Positions 1 through 8,452 of a DNA stretch of 64,000 bases are shown piece by piece (within the stretch, counting starts at the first letter, position 1; the number at the start of each line of letters is the position of its first letter). The stretch spans positions 55,001 to 119,000 of the forward strand of contig QBYL01000002.1 in the NCBI GenBank assembly GCA_003282835.1. The letters are read 5' to 3'. The notes below the pieces were generated by a model. It had not been told where the DNA came from. It did no database searches and saw only the letters and a program-made list of their open reading frames with translations. This stretch comes from Pelagibacteraceae bacterium AG-325-J13 (GTDB lineage Bacteria; Pseudomonadota; Alphaproteobacteria; Pelagibacterales; Pelagibacteraceae). Position numbers and translations under genes: made by a program.

Positions 1-767
1 TTTTTATAATAGTATTTTTTAGCATATGGAGCCATACCCATGACTTTAAACTCATGTTCATCAGGTCTCATATTTAAAAGAAGAGTGACAAATTTATAAA
101 TTCTTGCTAGTTCAAATTCATCATTACGTACTATACTTTTGATTTCTTTCTTTGAGCTCTTAAGCCAGATGCTTTGATTTATATTATCACCCATGGCATC
201 TAAAACAACTACAGCATATTTGTTTTCTTTATTAGTAATAGAATATTTACCATAATATGCATGACATGTATGGTGATCTAAAAATGTAATCTTCTTTATT
301 AAATTTCCAAATATTTGATTTAATCCTCTTTGTGAAATAACTCTGTATTTTTTAAAATTATTTAATAAATCTTTATTTTTTGTTTTAGAATAAATGTTTT
401 TAATCTTTTTAAAATTTTTATCTCTTTTAAAACTATCTAAATAATTATTAATGTTTAATTTTTTTAATCTTCGATCGTAAAATTTTTCACCATAATATTC
501 ATCAAAATCTTTTATTGAAAAAAAGTGAATGATTGGGTATTTAAGTTCAAAAACTTGCATATTTGAGGAACTAAACCCAGCTTCATTAATAGTTAAAGAA
601 TTTTTTTTTAAATAATCTTTTATATACCTAAGAGATTTTTCAGGAAAACCCATAAAATTTTTTTGCTTAACAAACCTTTCCTCTTGTAAAGCAAAAATTA
701 TTTTGCCATTAATCATCAAGGAAGCGCTTGCATTGTGCCCGACATGTATTCCTAAAAAAATTTTCAT
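1..767 (-). CDS. Carbamoyltransferase, NodU/CmcH family (N-terminal part; truncated by window edge)
   Basis: Own translation of minus strand from ATG at 767: MKIFLGIHVGHNASASLMINGKIIFALQEERFVKQKNFMGFPEKSLRYIKDYL...; GxHxGHNASA...EERF...K...GFP is the NodU/CmcH N-terminal signature. Not in ORF track because it runs off the edge. Confidence 0.85.
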   Translation of the reverse strand, partial: MKIFLGIHVGHNASASLMINGKIIFALQEERFVKQKNFMGFPEKSLRYIKDYLKKNSLTINEAGFSSSNMQVFELKYPIIHFFSIKDFDEYYGEKFYDRRLKKLNINNYLDSFKRDKNFKKIKNIYSKTKNKDLLNNFKKYRVISQRGLNQIFGNLIKKITFLDHHTCHAYYGKYSITNKENKYAVVVLDAMGDNINQSIWLKSSKKEIKSIVRNDEFELARIYKFVTLLLNMRPDEHEFKVMGMAPYAKKYYYK

Positions 768-906
768 TGAAAAGAAAATAAATTTATTTTGAATAGAACT
801 ATAATAAATCAAACTAAATAGCAAACAAATTAAAGTATAAGTTGTATTGCATTAGATTTTATCTTAGTAATGTTTAAAATTAAAAATTAAATTAGTTGAT
901 ACAATT

Positions 907-1746
907 ATGAACAAAAGATTTATTAGAATTATTCCTAAACTAGACATTAAAAATGGTTTGTTGATAAAGGGAATTAATCTAGATGGCTTAAGAATTTTAG
1001 GCGATCCTTACAACTTTGCGGAATACTATTATAAAAATGGTGCTGACGAAATATTTTATGTTGATAATGTAGCGTCTTTATTTGGAACAAATAATTTGAC
1101 TAAATTTGTGACTAAGACTTCAAAAAACCTTTTTATTCCTTTATCTGTTGGAGGAGGAATTAAAACATTGGTTCAAATTGAAAATTTTCTAAAATGTGGT
1201 GCTGATAAAGTTTCATTAAATTCAGCAGCAATTAATAATTTAAATTTTGTAAAAAAAGCTTCAAGAATTTTTGGCTCATCTACAGTTACTTGCATCATCG
1301 AGGCTATAAAAATTAACAATAAATATTTGATCACGAAAGAAAATGGAAGAGATATAGTCAATATTGATCCCGTAACTTGGGCAAAAAAGCTTGAGGATAA
1401 TGGAGCAGGCGAGATCTTTTTAACTTCAGTAAAAAAAGAGGGAACAAAAGAAGGCTTTGATATATCTCTTACAAACAAAATTTCAAAAAGTGTCCATATT
1501 CCAGTTATAGCTCATGGAGGAGCTGGATCATTTGAGCATGTTTATGATGTGATAAAAAACACAAGAGTCTCGGGCGTTTCTTTAGCAGGGCTTTTCCATT
1601 ACGAAATTTGCCACAACTTTAAATTTAAAAAGATTAAAGTAGGTAACACACATTTTTTGCGAAATATGAAAAAAAAAAAATCCAAAAAAATGCTTACTGA
1701 TCTTAAAAAATTTTTGTCGAAGAGAGGAGTTCATATTAGAAAATGA
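907..1746 (+). CDS. HisF-like cyclase subunit (surface-sugar amidotransferase complex)
   Basis: RIIPKLDIKNGLLIKGINLDGLR..., PLSVGGGI, IPVIAHGGAGS: HisF TIM-barrel motifs; followed by hisH-like and PseA/WbpG-like genes. Confidence 0.85.
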   Translation: MNKRFIRIIPKLDIKNGLLIKGINLDGLRILGDPYNFAEYYYKNGADEIFYVDNVASLFGTNNLTKFVTKTSKNLFIPLSVGGGIKTLVQIENFLKCGADKVSLNSAAINNLNFVKKASRIFGSSTVTCIIEAIKINNKYLITKENGRDIVNIDPVTWAKKLEDNGAGEIFLTSVKKEGTKEGFDISLTNKISKSVHIPVIAHGGAGSFEHVYDVIKNTRVSGVSLAGLFHYEICHNFKFKKIKVGNTHFLRNMKKKKSKKMLTDLKKFLSKRGVHIRK

Positions 1747-2360
1747 CAAAAAAAAAAATTGGTATAGTGGACTTAAAAATCAACAATATTCATAGTATTT
1801 TCGAGGCATGTAAAGAAGTCGGCTACAAAGTGGAAATAATTGATAAAACTCACAAGACTTATAATCATGATATTGTAATTTTACCTGGAATAGGATCATT
1901 TAAAGTCGGTATGGGCAAAATTAAAGAAATGCAATTTGACAAAAAAATTTTAGATTTTTTAGAAAAGAAAAACAAATTTTTAGTTGGAATTTGTTTAGGA
2001 ATGCAATTATTTTTTTCAGACAGTCAAGAATTTGGAAGTACAAAAGGATTAAATCTAATTGAAGGAAAAGTTGAAAAAATTAGCAATAAATTGGTGGTTC
2101 CACATACAGGCTGGAATAAATTAGAATTGAAGAAGAATTATCTTTTAAGTGATAAAAAGTTTAATAATAAAATGTTTTACTTCACACACTCATTTGTTTG
2201 TAAACCAAAAACAGATAATCATATTTTGGCTAAGACAAAATATTCAAGCTTCAATTTTTGCTCTTTAGTTCTTAAAAAAAATATTTTTGGTATGCAATTT
2301 CACCCAGAAAAAAGTGGAAAAATTGGTTTAGATTTAATAAAAAATTTTGAAAGGTACTAA
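1743..2360 (+). CDS. HisH-like glutamine amidotransferase subunit
   Basis: VILPGIGSFKVGM, LVGICLGMQLFF (GATase nucleophile elbow), GMQFHPEKSG. Confidence 0.88.
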   Translation: MTKKKIGIVDLKINNIHSIFEACKEVGYKVEIIDKTHKTYNHDIVILPGIGSFKVGMGKIKEMQFDKKILDFLEKKNKFLVGICLGMQLFFSDSQEFGSTKGLNLIEGKVEKISNKLVVPHTGWNKLELKKNYLLSDKKFNNKMFYFTHSFVCKPKTDNHILAKTKYSSFNFCSLVLKKNIFGMQFHPEKSGKIGLDLIKNFERY

Positions 2361-3577
2361 TGAGTCTTAAAACTTTATATGGGCTTCCTAAAAAAGTTAT
2401 ATTTTGTAAAAAAACTTTAATATCAAATCAAAGGCCTAATTCAGCAATAGAATTTAAACATACATCAAAGTCAAAAAAGAAAACAATTAATATTGATAAA
2501 AACCGAATTTCTGATTCTTGGAAATTTTCAAGAATTAAAAATAAAATTAATTATAAGTTACGTGAAAAAAAATTACTGCGATTACTTGAAAAATTTAGGG
2601 GAAAAGGTGACTATGATTGTATCGTTCCAGGTAGTGGAGGAAAAGACAGTTGTTATGCTGCACATATTTTAAAATTTAAATATGGAATGAATCCTTTGAC
2701 TGTTACCTGGCCCCCAATACTATATACATCTTATGGATATGAAAATTTTAAAAATTGGCTAAAAACTGGTGACTTTAGAAACCTTTCTGCAAAAAGAAAT
2801 GAGAATTTTTTTAAAATCTTGACAAAATTGTCTATTAAAAACTTATTACATCCCTTTCAAACATTTATTCTAGGGCAAAAAAATTTTGCTCCAAAAATTG
2901 CATTAGAAAATAATATTCCATTAGTTTTTTACGGAGAAAATGAAGCTGAACATGGCAACCCAATCTCAGACACAAGAAACTCGCTGAGAGATAATTCTTA
3001 TTTCATATTTAAAAATTTCAAAGATTTGCGTTTAGGTGGTCTTAAAGTAAGTGAAATTATGAATGAATATAATTTTAATTATAAAGATTTTGATGATATT
3101 TTACCCTTACAAGAGTCAAGATTAGGAAAATTTCCGTTAGAGGTTCATTATTTAGGTTATTATTTAAAATGGATACCGCAAGAAACTTATTATTATGCTG
3201 TCGAAAATTGTAATTTTCGACCTAGGCCATTTAGGACTCAAGGCACATATAGTAAATATAACAGTATAGATGATAAAATTGATGATTTACATTATTATAC
3301 AACATTTATTAAATTTGGAATTGGAAGAGCAACATACGATGTATCGCAGGAAATAAGAAATGATCATATATCTGTAGAGGAAGGAAAAAAATTAATTAAA
3401 AAATATGATGGAGAATTTCCAGACAGATATTTTTCTGAAGTAATGAAATATCTAAAAATCAAAGAGGAAGAATTTTTTAAACTTTGCGACAAACATAGAT
3501 CACCACATTTGTGGAAAAAGGTAAAAAAAAAATGGTATTTAAGACATACAGCAAATTGTGACGGGACAGATGAATAA
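2360..3577 (+). CDS. N-acetyl sugar amidotransferase (PseA/WbpG/LegA-like)
   Basis: DYDCIVPGSGGKDSCYAAHILKFKYGMNPLTVTW (PP-loop) and C-terminal KKKWYLRHTANCDG; adjacent to HisH/HisF pair. Confidence 0.85.
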   Translation: MSLKTLYGLPKKVIFCKKTLISNQRPNSAIEFKHTSKSKKKTINIDKNRISDSWKFSRIKNKINYKLREKKLLRLLEKFRGKGDYDCIVPGSGGKDSCYAAHILKFKYGMNPLTVTWPPILYTSYGYENFKNWLKTGDFRNLSAKRNENFFKILTKLSIKNLLHPFQTFILGQKNFAPKIALENNIPLVFYGENEAEHGNPISDTRNSLRDNSYFIFKNFKDLRLGGLKVSEIMNEYNFNYKDFDDILPLQESRLGKFPLEVHYLGYYLKWIPQETYYYAVENCNFRPRPFRTQGTYSKYNSIDDKIDDLHYYTTFIKFGIGRATYDVSQEIRNDHISVEEGKKLIKKYDGEFPDRYFSEVMKYLKIKEEEFFKLCDKHRSPHLWKKVKKKWYLRHTANCDGTDE

Positions 3578-3622
3578 AAAGTTAATAAAAACAACACTTT
3601 TTTAATCAAAAGTTTCTTTACT

Positions 3623-3637
3623 GTTCAAAAAATGAAC
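3623..3637. promoter_or_regulatory. Palindrome 1, GTTCAAAAAATGAAC (candidate operator)
   Basis: Perfect 5-bp arms GTTCA/TGAAC; same arms as the palindrome exactly 20 bp downstream. Confidence 0.6.
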
Positions 3638-3642
3638 GATAT

Positions 3643-3657
3643 GTTCAAATATTGAAC
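3643..3657. promoter_or_regulatory. Palindrome 2, GTTCAAATATTGAAC (candidate operator abutting start codon)
   Basis: Arms GTTCAA/TTGAAC, extendable to TGTTCAA-ATA-TTGAACA; ends 1 nt before ATG at 3659. Confidence 0.65.
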
Positions 3658-3658
3658 A

Positions 3659-3976
3659 ATGAAAAAAATTAACTCACAAGATAATTTAGAAATATTACGT
3701 AATATTGATAAAAATCCCCAAGCTAGTCAAAGAGATCTAGCAGCCAAATTAGGATTTAGTATTGGAAAAATCAATTACTGTATTAAAGCATTACAAAACA
3801 AAGGTCTAATTAAAATTAAAAATCTACAAAAGAAAAAAAATAAACTTAGTTACATCCAGGAATATATATTGACGCCCCAAGGAATGTCACTGAGAACTAA
3901 GTTAACCATCGATTTCATGAAAAGAAAATTGAAAGAGTATGATGAACTTAAAAAAGAATTAAATGATAAAAATTAA
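3659..3976 (+). CDS. Winged-helix, MarR-family EPS-associated transcriptional regulator
   Basis: LEILRNIDKNPQASQRDLAAKLGFSIGKINYCIKALQNKGLIKIKN...YILTPQGMSLRTKLTIDFMKRKLKEYDELKKEL: wHTH plus family-typical C-terminus. Confidence 0.85.
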   Translation: MKKINSQDNLEILRNIDKNPQASQRDLAAKLGFSIGKINYCIKALQNKGLIKIKNLQKKKNKLSYIQEYILTPQGMSLRTKLTIDFMKRKLKEYDELKKELNDKN

Positions 3977-3979
3977 TTT

Positions 3980-4477
3980 ATGTGGAAAGTTTTAAAAATT
4001 AAAAAAAGAGAATTAGGTTTATTTAAAAGAGATTTTTTAATGAAATTTGGAAGTGAACTAAAAATTTACAGTCCAAAAGTTATGATAGTTAAGAATATGA
4101 AAAATAAGTTAATAAAAAAAGAAATAGATATACTAGGTGATTATCTATTTTGTTATCATAAATGCTTTAAGAAAAAAGAGTTTTCTTTTATTTTAAAAAA
4201 TCTAAAAGGATTGAAATATATACTTACTGAAGATGGAAAAAATCAAAATGAAATTATTGATTTTATAAATAAATGTAAAAATGCTGAAGATAAAAATGGT
4301 TTTTTAACTCAAAAATTCTTTGATCTTAATATAAAAAAAACTTGTAGATTTCTTAATGGACCTTTTGCTGAAAAAATTTTCGAAATTATAAATTTACAAA
4401 AAAATAAAATAGATATTTTATTAGGTAACTTAAAAGTAAATATAGATAAGTCAAAATTTATTTATAATTCTATTTAA
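3980..4477 (+). CDS. Probable NusG/RfaH-like (NGN + KOW) transcription elongation factor paralogue
   Basis: N-term MWKVLKIKKRE, YSPKV, GDYLFCYH (GYVFV-like), LKGLKYIL; C-term RFLNGPFAEKIFEIINLQKNKIDILLGNLKVNID resembles KOW 'v.dGPFa...g.i......k..vll....v.v'. Confidence 0.65.
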   Translation: MWKVLKIKKRELGLFKRDFLMKFGSELKIYSPKVMIVKNMKNKLIKKEIDILGDYLFCYHKCFKKKEFSFILKNLKGLKYILTEDGKNQNEIIDFINKCKNAEDKNGFLTQKFFDLNIKKTCRFLNGPFAEKIFEIINLQKNKIDILLGNLKVNIDKSKFIYNSI

Positions 4478-4507
4478 GTTAAAAAATATAATAAAGATGA
4501 AACTCAA

Positions 4508-4527
4508 TGTAAAAATTATATTTTACA
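4508..4527. repeat. Inverted repeat TGTAAAA-ATTATA-TTTTACA
   Basis: Perfect 7-bp arms with 6-nt loop in the 80-nt leader upstream of the 4558 gene. Confidence 0.6.
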
Positions 4528-4529
4528 AA

Positions 4530-4543
4530 GTGCGGAGCCTACT
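4530..4543 (+). promoter_or_regulatory. GC-rich element GTGCGGAGCCTACT; candidate ops/JUMPstart-like pause site
   Basis: Isolated GC-rich run in a very AT-rich leader, immediately downstream of NusG-like gene; partial resemblance to E. coli ops GGCGGTAGCGTG. Confidence 0.35.
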
Positions 4544-4557
4544 CAATTTTTAAGAAA

Positions 4558-5607
4558 ATGAATATAAAATTTAAGAATAAAAATAATTTAGTATTAAAAA
4601 ATAGAAGTATTGCTGATTCTATAAAAATTTTAAATAAATTAAAACATAAAACCTTAGTTGTCATCGATAAAAAAAATAAGTTATTCGGTACACTTACAGA
4701 CGGGGATATAAGAAGAGGAATATTAAAAGGATACGATCTTAAAGCAAAAATTAGTAATATTACATTTAGAAAACCTCAAAGAAGAATTATAGGACAAGAA
4801 CATTTAGAAATTATTAACAAAGAAAATGCAAATGTTATTCCGTGTGTAGATAAATTTAATAAAGTAAAATTTATCGAAATTTATAAAGACTCAAAAATAG
4901 GTAGAAAAAATCTTTACAATATTGAAATTATTTTGATGGCAGGTGGATTTGGAAAAAGATTAATGCCGCTTACAAAAAAAATTCCAAAACCTTTGTTAAA
5001 GATAGGAAAAAAATCACTATTAGAAATTTCAATAAATAATTTTAACAAATATGGATTTAATAAATTTTATATATCAACTTTTTATAAATCCAAATTAATT
5101 AAAAAATATTTTAAAAAAAAAATTTTTAAAGGGAACAATATTAAATTTTTGGATGAAAAATCTCCACTCGGAACGGCAGGATGCTTATCACTTTTAAATT
5201 TAAATGAAATTAGTGAAAATATCTTAATTTCTAATGGAGATATAATAACTGATTTAAATATCAATAATTTAATAAAATTTCATATTGATACTAAGTCTGA
5301 TATTACTGTTTGTGCAAAAGAATATGCTAATACATCTCCTTTTGGTCAAATTTTCTTTAAAGGACATAAAATTAAAAAGATTGTCGAGAAACCAAGAGAA
5401 AAAAATTTTATCAACGCTGGAATTTATATAATGAAAAAAGAAATGATCAAAAATATGGTTACAGTGCATTTAGATATGACAAATTTCATAGAAAAAAAAA
5501 TCTCACAGGGAAAAAATGTGAATATATATCCAATATATGAGTATTGGGTAGATATTGGAAAAAAAGAAACTTTTAAACAAATTTTGAAAAAAAACCTATT
5601 TAAATAA
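4558..5607 (+). CDS. CBS-domain sugar nucleotidyltransferase (PtmE-like)
   Basis: N-term CBS repeats (TLVVIDKKNKLFGTLTDGDIRRGIL) then NTP-transferase MAGGFGKRLMPLTKKIPKPLLKIG. Confidence 0.85.
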   Translation: MNIKFKNKNNLVLKNRSIADSIKILNKLKHKTLVVIDKKNKLFGTLTDGDIRRGILKGYDLKAKISNITFRKPQRRIIGQEHLEIINKENANVIPCVDKFNKVKFIEIYKDSKIGRKNLYNIEIILMAGGFGKRLMPLTKKIPKPLLKIGKKSLLEISINNFNKYGFNKFYISTFYKSKLIKKYFKKKIFKGNNIKFLDEKSPLGTAGCLSLLNLNEISENILISNGDIITDLNINNLIKFHIDTKSDITVCAKEYANTSPFGQIFFKGHKIKKIVEKPREKNFINAGIYIMKKEMIKNMVTVHLDMTNFIEKKISQGKNVNIYPIYEYWVDIGKKETFKQILKKNLFK

Positions 5608-5610
5608 TAT

Positions 5611-6762
5611 ATGCAAAAACTTTTGAAATATTTATTGTACAAAAAAAGTGCTCTTAAAAAAAATTTTCTTCCACTTCATGAGCCAGATATTTCCAAATTA
5701 GATCAAAAGGAAATTACAAAAATTATTAATTCAGGGTTTGTATCTTCTGTTGGCAAAGATATTCAAAGATTTGAAAATATAATTAGTAAGTTTACCAATT
5801 CAAAGTTTGTGATTACTACAATTAATGGAACTGCAGCTATTCATATTGGATTAAAATTGTTAGGAGTAAAAAAAGGAGATGAAGTTTTACTCCCATCGAT
5901 TGGTTTTGTAGCAGCAGCTAATGCTATTATTTATAATAATGCCGAGCCTCATTTCGTTGACTCAGAATTGAATCATTTTGGAGTTGATCCTGATAAGCTT
6001 AAAGAATATCTAAAAAAAAACACTTATATTTCAAATAACAAATGTATAAATAAAAAAACAAAAAAAATAATAAAAGCAATTATTATTGTCCATGTTTTTG
6101 GGCATCCAGCTAAAATTTCAGAAATAATAAAAATAGCGAAAAAATATAAAATTAAGGTCCTTGAAGATGCAGCTGAGTCTTTAGGAAGTAAATACAAAGG
6201 CAAACATGTTGGAAACTTTGGCGATATAGGTATTTTGAGTTTTAATGGAAATAAAATTGTAACAACAGGATCTGGCGGCGCAATTCTGTGCAATAATAGA
6301 TATTTAGCAAAAAAAGCAAGACATTTAGTAACAACATCTAAATTAAAACATAAATGGGAATTTATTCATGATGATGTAGGTTACAATTATCGTTTAGCTA
6401 ATTTAAATGCTGCCCTTGGTATTTCTCAAATCAAAAGAGTAAATAAATTTATAAAAAAAAAACATGAAATTTACAAAAGATTTAATAAGCTTATAGATAA
6501 TTCAAAAGACTTATTTTTACTCAATCAGCCTAAATCATGTCGAAGTAATTTTTGGCTACAAACTTTAGTTTTAAAAAAACCCTCAGTTCATTTAAGGAAT
6601 AAAATATTGACGATATTTTACAAAAAAAAAATTTTAGCTAGACCTATTTGGAAACCCCTTCACAAACTTAGCTTTTTAACAAAATATCAAAAGATGAGTC
6701 TTAAAAATGCTGAACAAATAGAAAAAAAAATTATCAATATACCGAGTAGTTGTTATTTATAA
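5611..6762 (+). CDS. DegT/DnrJ/EryC1 aminotransferase (LegC-like)
   Basis: GTAAIHIGLKLLGVKKGDEVLLPSIGFVAAANAI, EDAAESLGSKYKGKHVGNFGDIGILSFNGNKIVTTGSGGA. Confidence 0.87.
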   Translation: MQKLLKYLLYKKSALKKNFLPLHEPDISKLDQKEITKIINSGFVSSVGKDIQRFENIISKFTNSKFVITTINGTAAIHIGLKLLGVKKGDEVLLPSIGFVAAANAIIYNNAEPHFVDSELNHFGVDPDKLKEYLKKNTYISNNKCINKKTKKIIKAIIIVHVFGHPAKISEIIKIAKKYKIKVLEDAAESLGSKYKGKHVGNFGDIGILSFNGNKIVTTGSGGAILCNNRYLAKKARHLVTTSKLKHKWEFIHDDVGYNYRLANLNAALGISQIKRVNKFIKKKHEIYKRFNKLIDNSKDLFLLNQPKSCRSNFWLQTLVLKKPSVHLRNKILTIFYKKKILARPIWKPLHKLSFLTKYQKMSLKNAEQIEKKIINIPSSCYL

Positions 6763-6763
6763 A

Positions 6764-7447
6764 ATGGAAAAAAAACATAAAATAATTTTTTTTGGAAGAA
6801 AAGATTGCATGGTATCAAAAAAATTTATCAAGGAATTAAAAAAATATTCCAATAACGTAAAAGTTATTATGAATGACAAAATTAAACAAAAATTTCCAAA
6901 AAATATTTTTTTTTGGGAAGGTGATTACATAATGTGTTTTAGATCTTTTTATATTCTCCCAAAAAAATTTATAAAAAAAGCTAAAATTGCCGCTATAAAT
7001 TTTCATCCTGGTCCTCCAAATTATAGGGGTATTGGTTGTGTAAATTTTGCTATTTTAAATTCTGAAAAGTTCTACGGATCTACATGTCATTTGCTAACAA
7101 AAAAAATTGATTCAGGAAAAATTTTGGATGTTATAAAGTTCAAGATTAAAAAAAAAGATAATATCGAGTCTATTCTTAAGAAGACGTATAATTTTCAATT
7201 TTTACAATTAAAAAAAATTTTAAAAAACGGACTTAGCATAAAAAAAATAAAAAAAATGCAACATTTAATGAGACACAAAAAATGGTCTAGCAAACTTTAT
7301 ACAAGAAAAGAACTTAATAACCTTTATGATATTGCAAAAAATATAAAAATTGCATCTCAAGATCTCGACAAGTATTTGAGAGCAACAGTTACTAATAAAT
7401 TTAGGCCTTTTTTAAGGATAAAAAACAAAAATTATTATTTTTCATGA
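6764..7447 (+). CDS. Formyltransferase-family protein (10-formyl-THF sugar N-formyltransferase-like)
   Basis: INFHPGPPNYRGIGCVNFAILNSEKFYGSTCHLLTKKIDSGKILD: formyltransferase N-H-D catalytic region. Confidence 0.8.
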   Translation: MEKKHKIIFFGRKDCMVSKKFIKELKKYSNNVKVIMNDKIKQKFPKNIFFWEGDYIMCFRSFYILPKKFIKKAKIAAINFHPGPPNYRGIGCVNFAILNSEKFYGSTCHLLTKKIDSGKILDVIKFKIKKKDNIESILKKTYNFQFLQLKKILKNGLSIKKIKKMQHLMRHKKWSSKLYTRKELNNLYDIAKNIKIASQDLDKYLRATVTNKFRPFLRIKNKNYYFS

Positions 7448-8448
7448 AAAAAGATAAAGTAATTATAATTGCAGAAGCAGGAGTAAATCATAATGGAAGT
7501 GTTACTAAAGCAAAAAAATTAATTTCTGCAGCCGCAAATTCAGGAGCTGATTTCATAAAATTTCAAACATTTGAGCCAGAGCAAATGATAATTCCCAATA
7601 CTGAGATGGCTGAATATCAAAAGAAAAATACAAAAAAAAATCAAACGCAATATGAAATGTTGAAAAAATATAAAATTAATAAGAAATATTACAAGGAACT
7701 AATAAAGTTTTCAAAAAAAAAAAAAATTAAATTCTTATCCTCTCCTTTTGATATACATAGTATTAAATTTTTACAAAAACTGAAATTAAATCTTTTTAAA
7801 ATCCCTTCAGGAGAAATAACAAATTATCCTTACTTAAGAAAACTTGGTAAGCTAAAAAAAAAAATAATATTGTCCACGGGAATGTCAGATTTAAAAGAAA
7901 TTGAAACAGCAATAACTATTTTAAGAAAATTTGGAACAAAAAAAAACAATATTTCCTTATTACACTGTCACTCAGACTATCCCTCTCAACCAAAAAATTT
8001 GAATTTAAAAGCAATTCAGACAATAAAAGAAAAATTTAAATTAAAAGTAGGTTATTCTGATCATAGCGAAGGCATTGAAGCAGCTATAGTTTCGGTAGCT
8101 TTAGGAGCTAAAATTATTGAGAAACATCTTACTTTGAATAGAAAAATGAAAGGCCCAGATCATCTCGCTAGCATAGAACCTAAAACATTTAGATCAATGG
8201 TTAAAGCAATTAGAACGACTGAAAAAATGTTGGGAGATGGAAAAAAAATTCCTACTAAAAAAGAGATAAAAATTAGAAATTTGGTTAGAAAATCTATTGT
8301 AAGCAACAAAAATATCATCAAAGGAGAAAAATTTACCGAAAAAAATATTACTACCAAAAGACCTGGAACTGGTAAATCTGCAATTTTATTTAATAAGATT
8401 CTAAATACTAAATCAAAAAAAAATTATAAAAACAATAACTTGATTTAA
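7444..8448 (+). CDS. legI: N-acetylneuraminate/legionaminate synthase (NeuB/LegI family)
   Basis: IIAEAGVNHNGSVTKAKKLISAAANSGADFIKFQTF...SSPFD...KIPSGEITNYP...STGMSDL...GYSDHSEGIEA...IIEKHLTL; SAF-like C-terminus. Confidence 0.88.
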   Translation: MKKDKVIIIAEAGVNHNGSVTKAKKLISAAANSGADFIKFQTFEPEQMIIPNTEMAEYQKKNTKKNQTQYEMLKKYKINKKYYKELIKFSKKKKIKFLSSPFDIHSIKFLQKLKLNLFKIPSGEITNYPYLRKLGKLKKKIILSTGMSDLKEIETAITILRKFGTKKNNISLLHCHSDYPSQPKNLNLKAIQTIKEKFKLKVGYSDHSEGIEAAIVSVALGAKIIEKHLTLNRKMKGPDHLASIEPKTFRSMVKAIRTTEKMLGDGKKIPTKKEIKIRNLVRKSIVSNKNIIKGEKFTEKNITTKRPGTGKSAILFNKILNTKSKKNYKNNNLI

Positions 8449-8452
8449 AAAA

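Noticed and set aside
768-906. Possible structured RNA or riboswitch in the divergent gap between the carbamoyltransferase and HisF-like genes
   Set aside because: Only AT-rich sequence with no convincing stem or conserved core; probably just back-to-back promoters.
1173-1478. 101-aa minus-strand ORF (and similar short antisense ORFs at 6024, 9717, 21369, 33067-34239, 45670, 46470, 52629)
   Set aside because: All antisense to well-supported genes, no recognisable domain; codon-composition artefacts.
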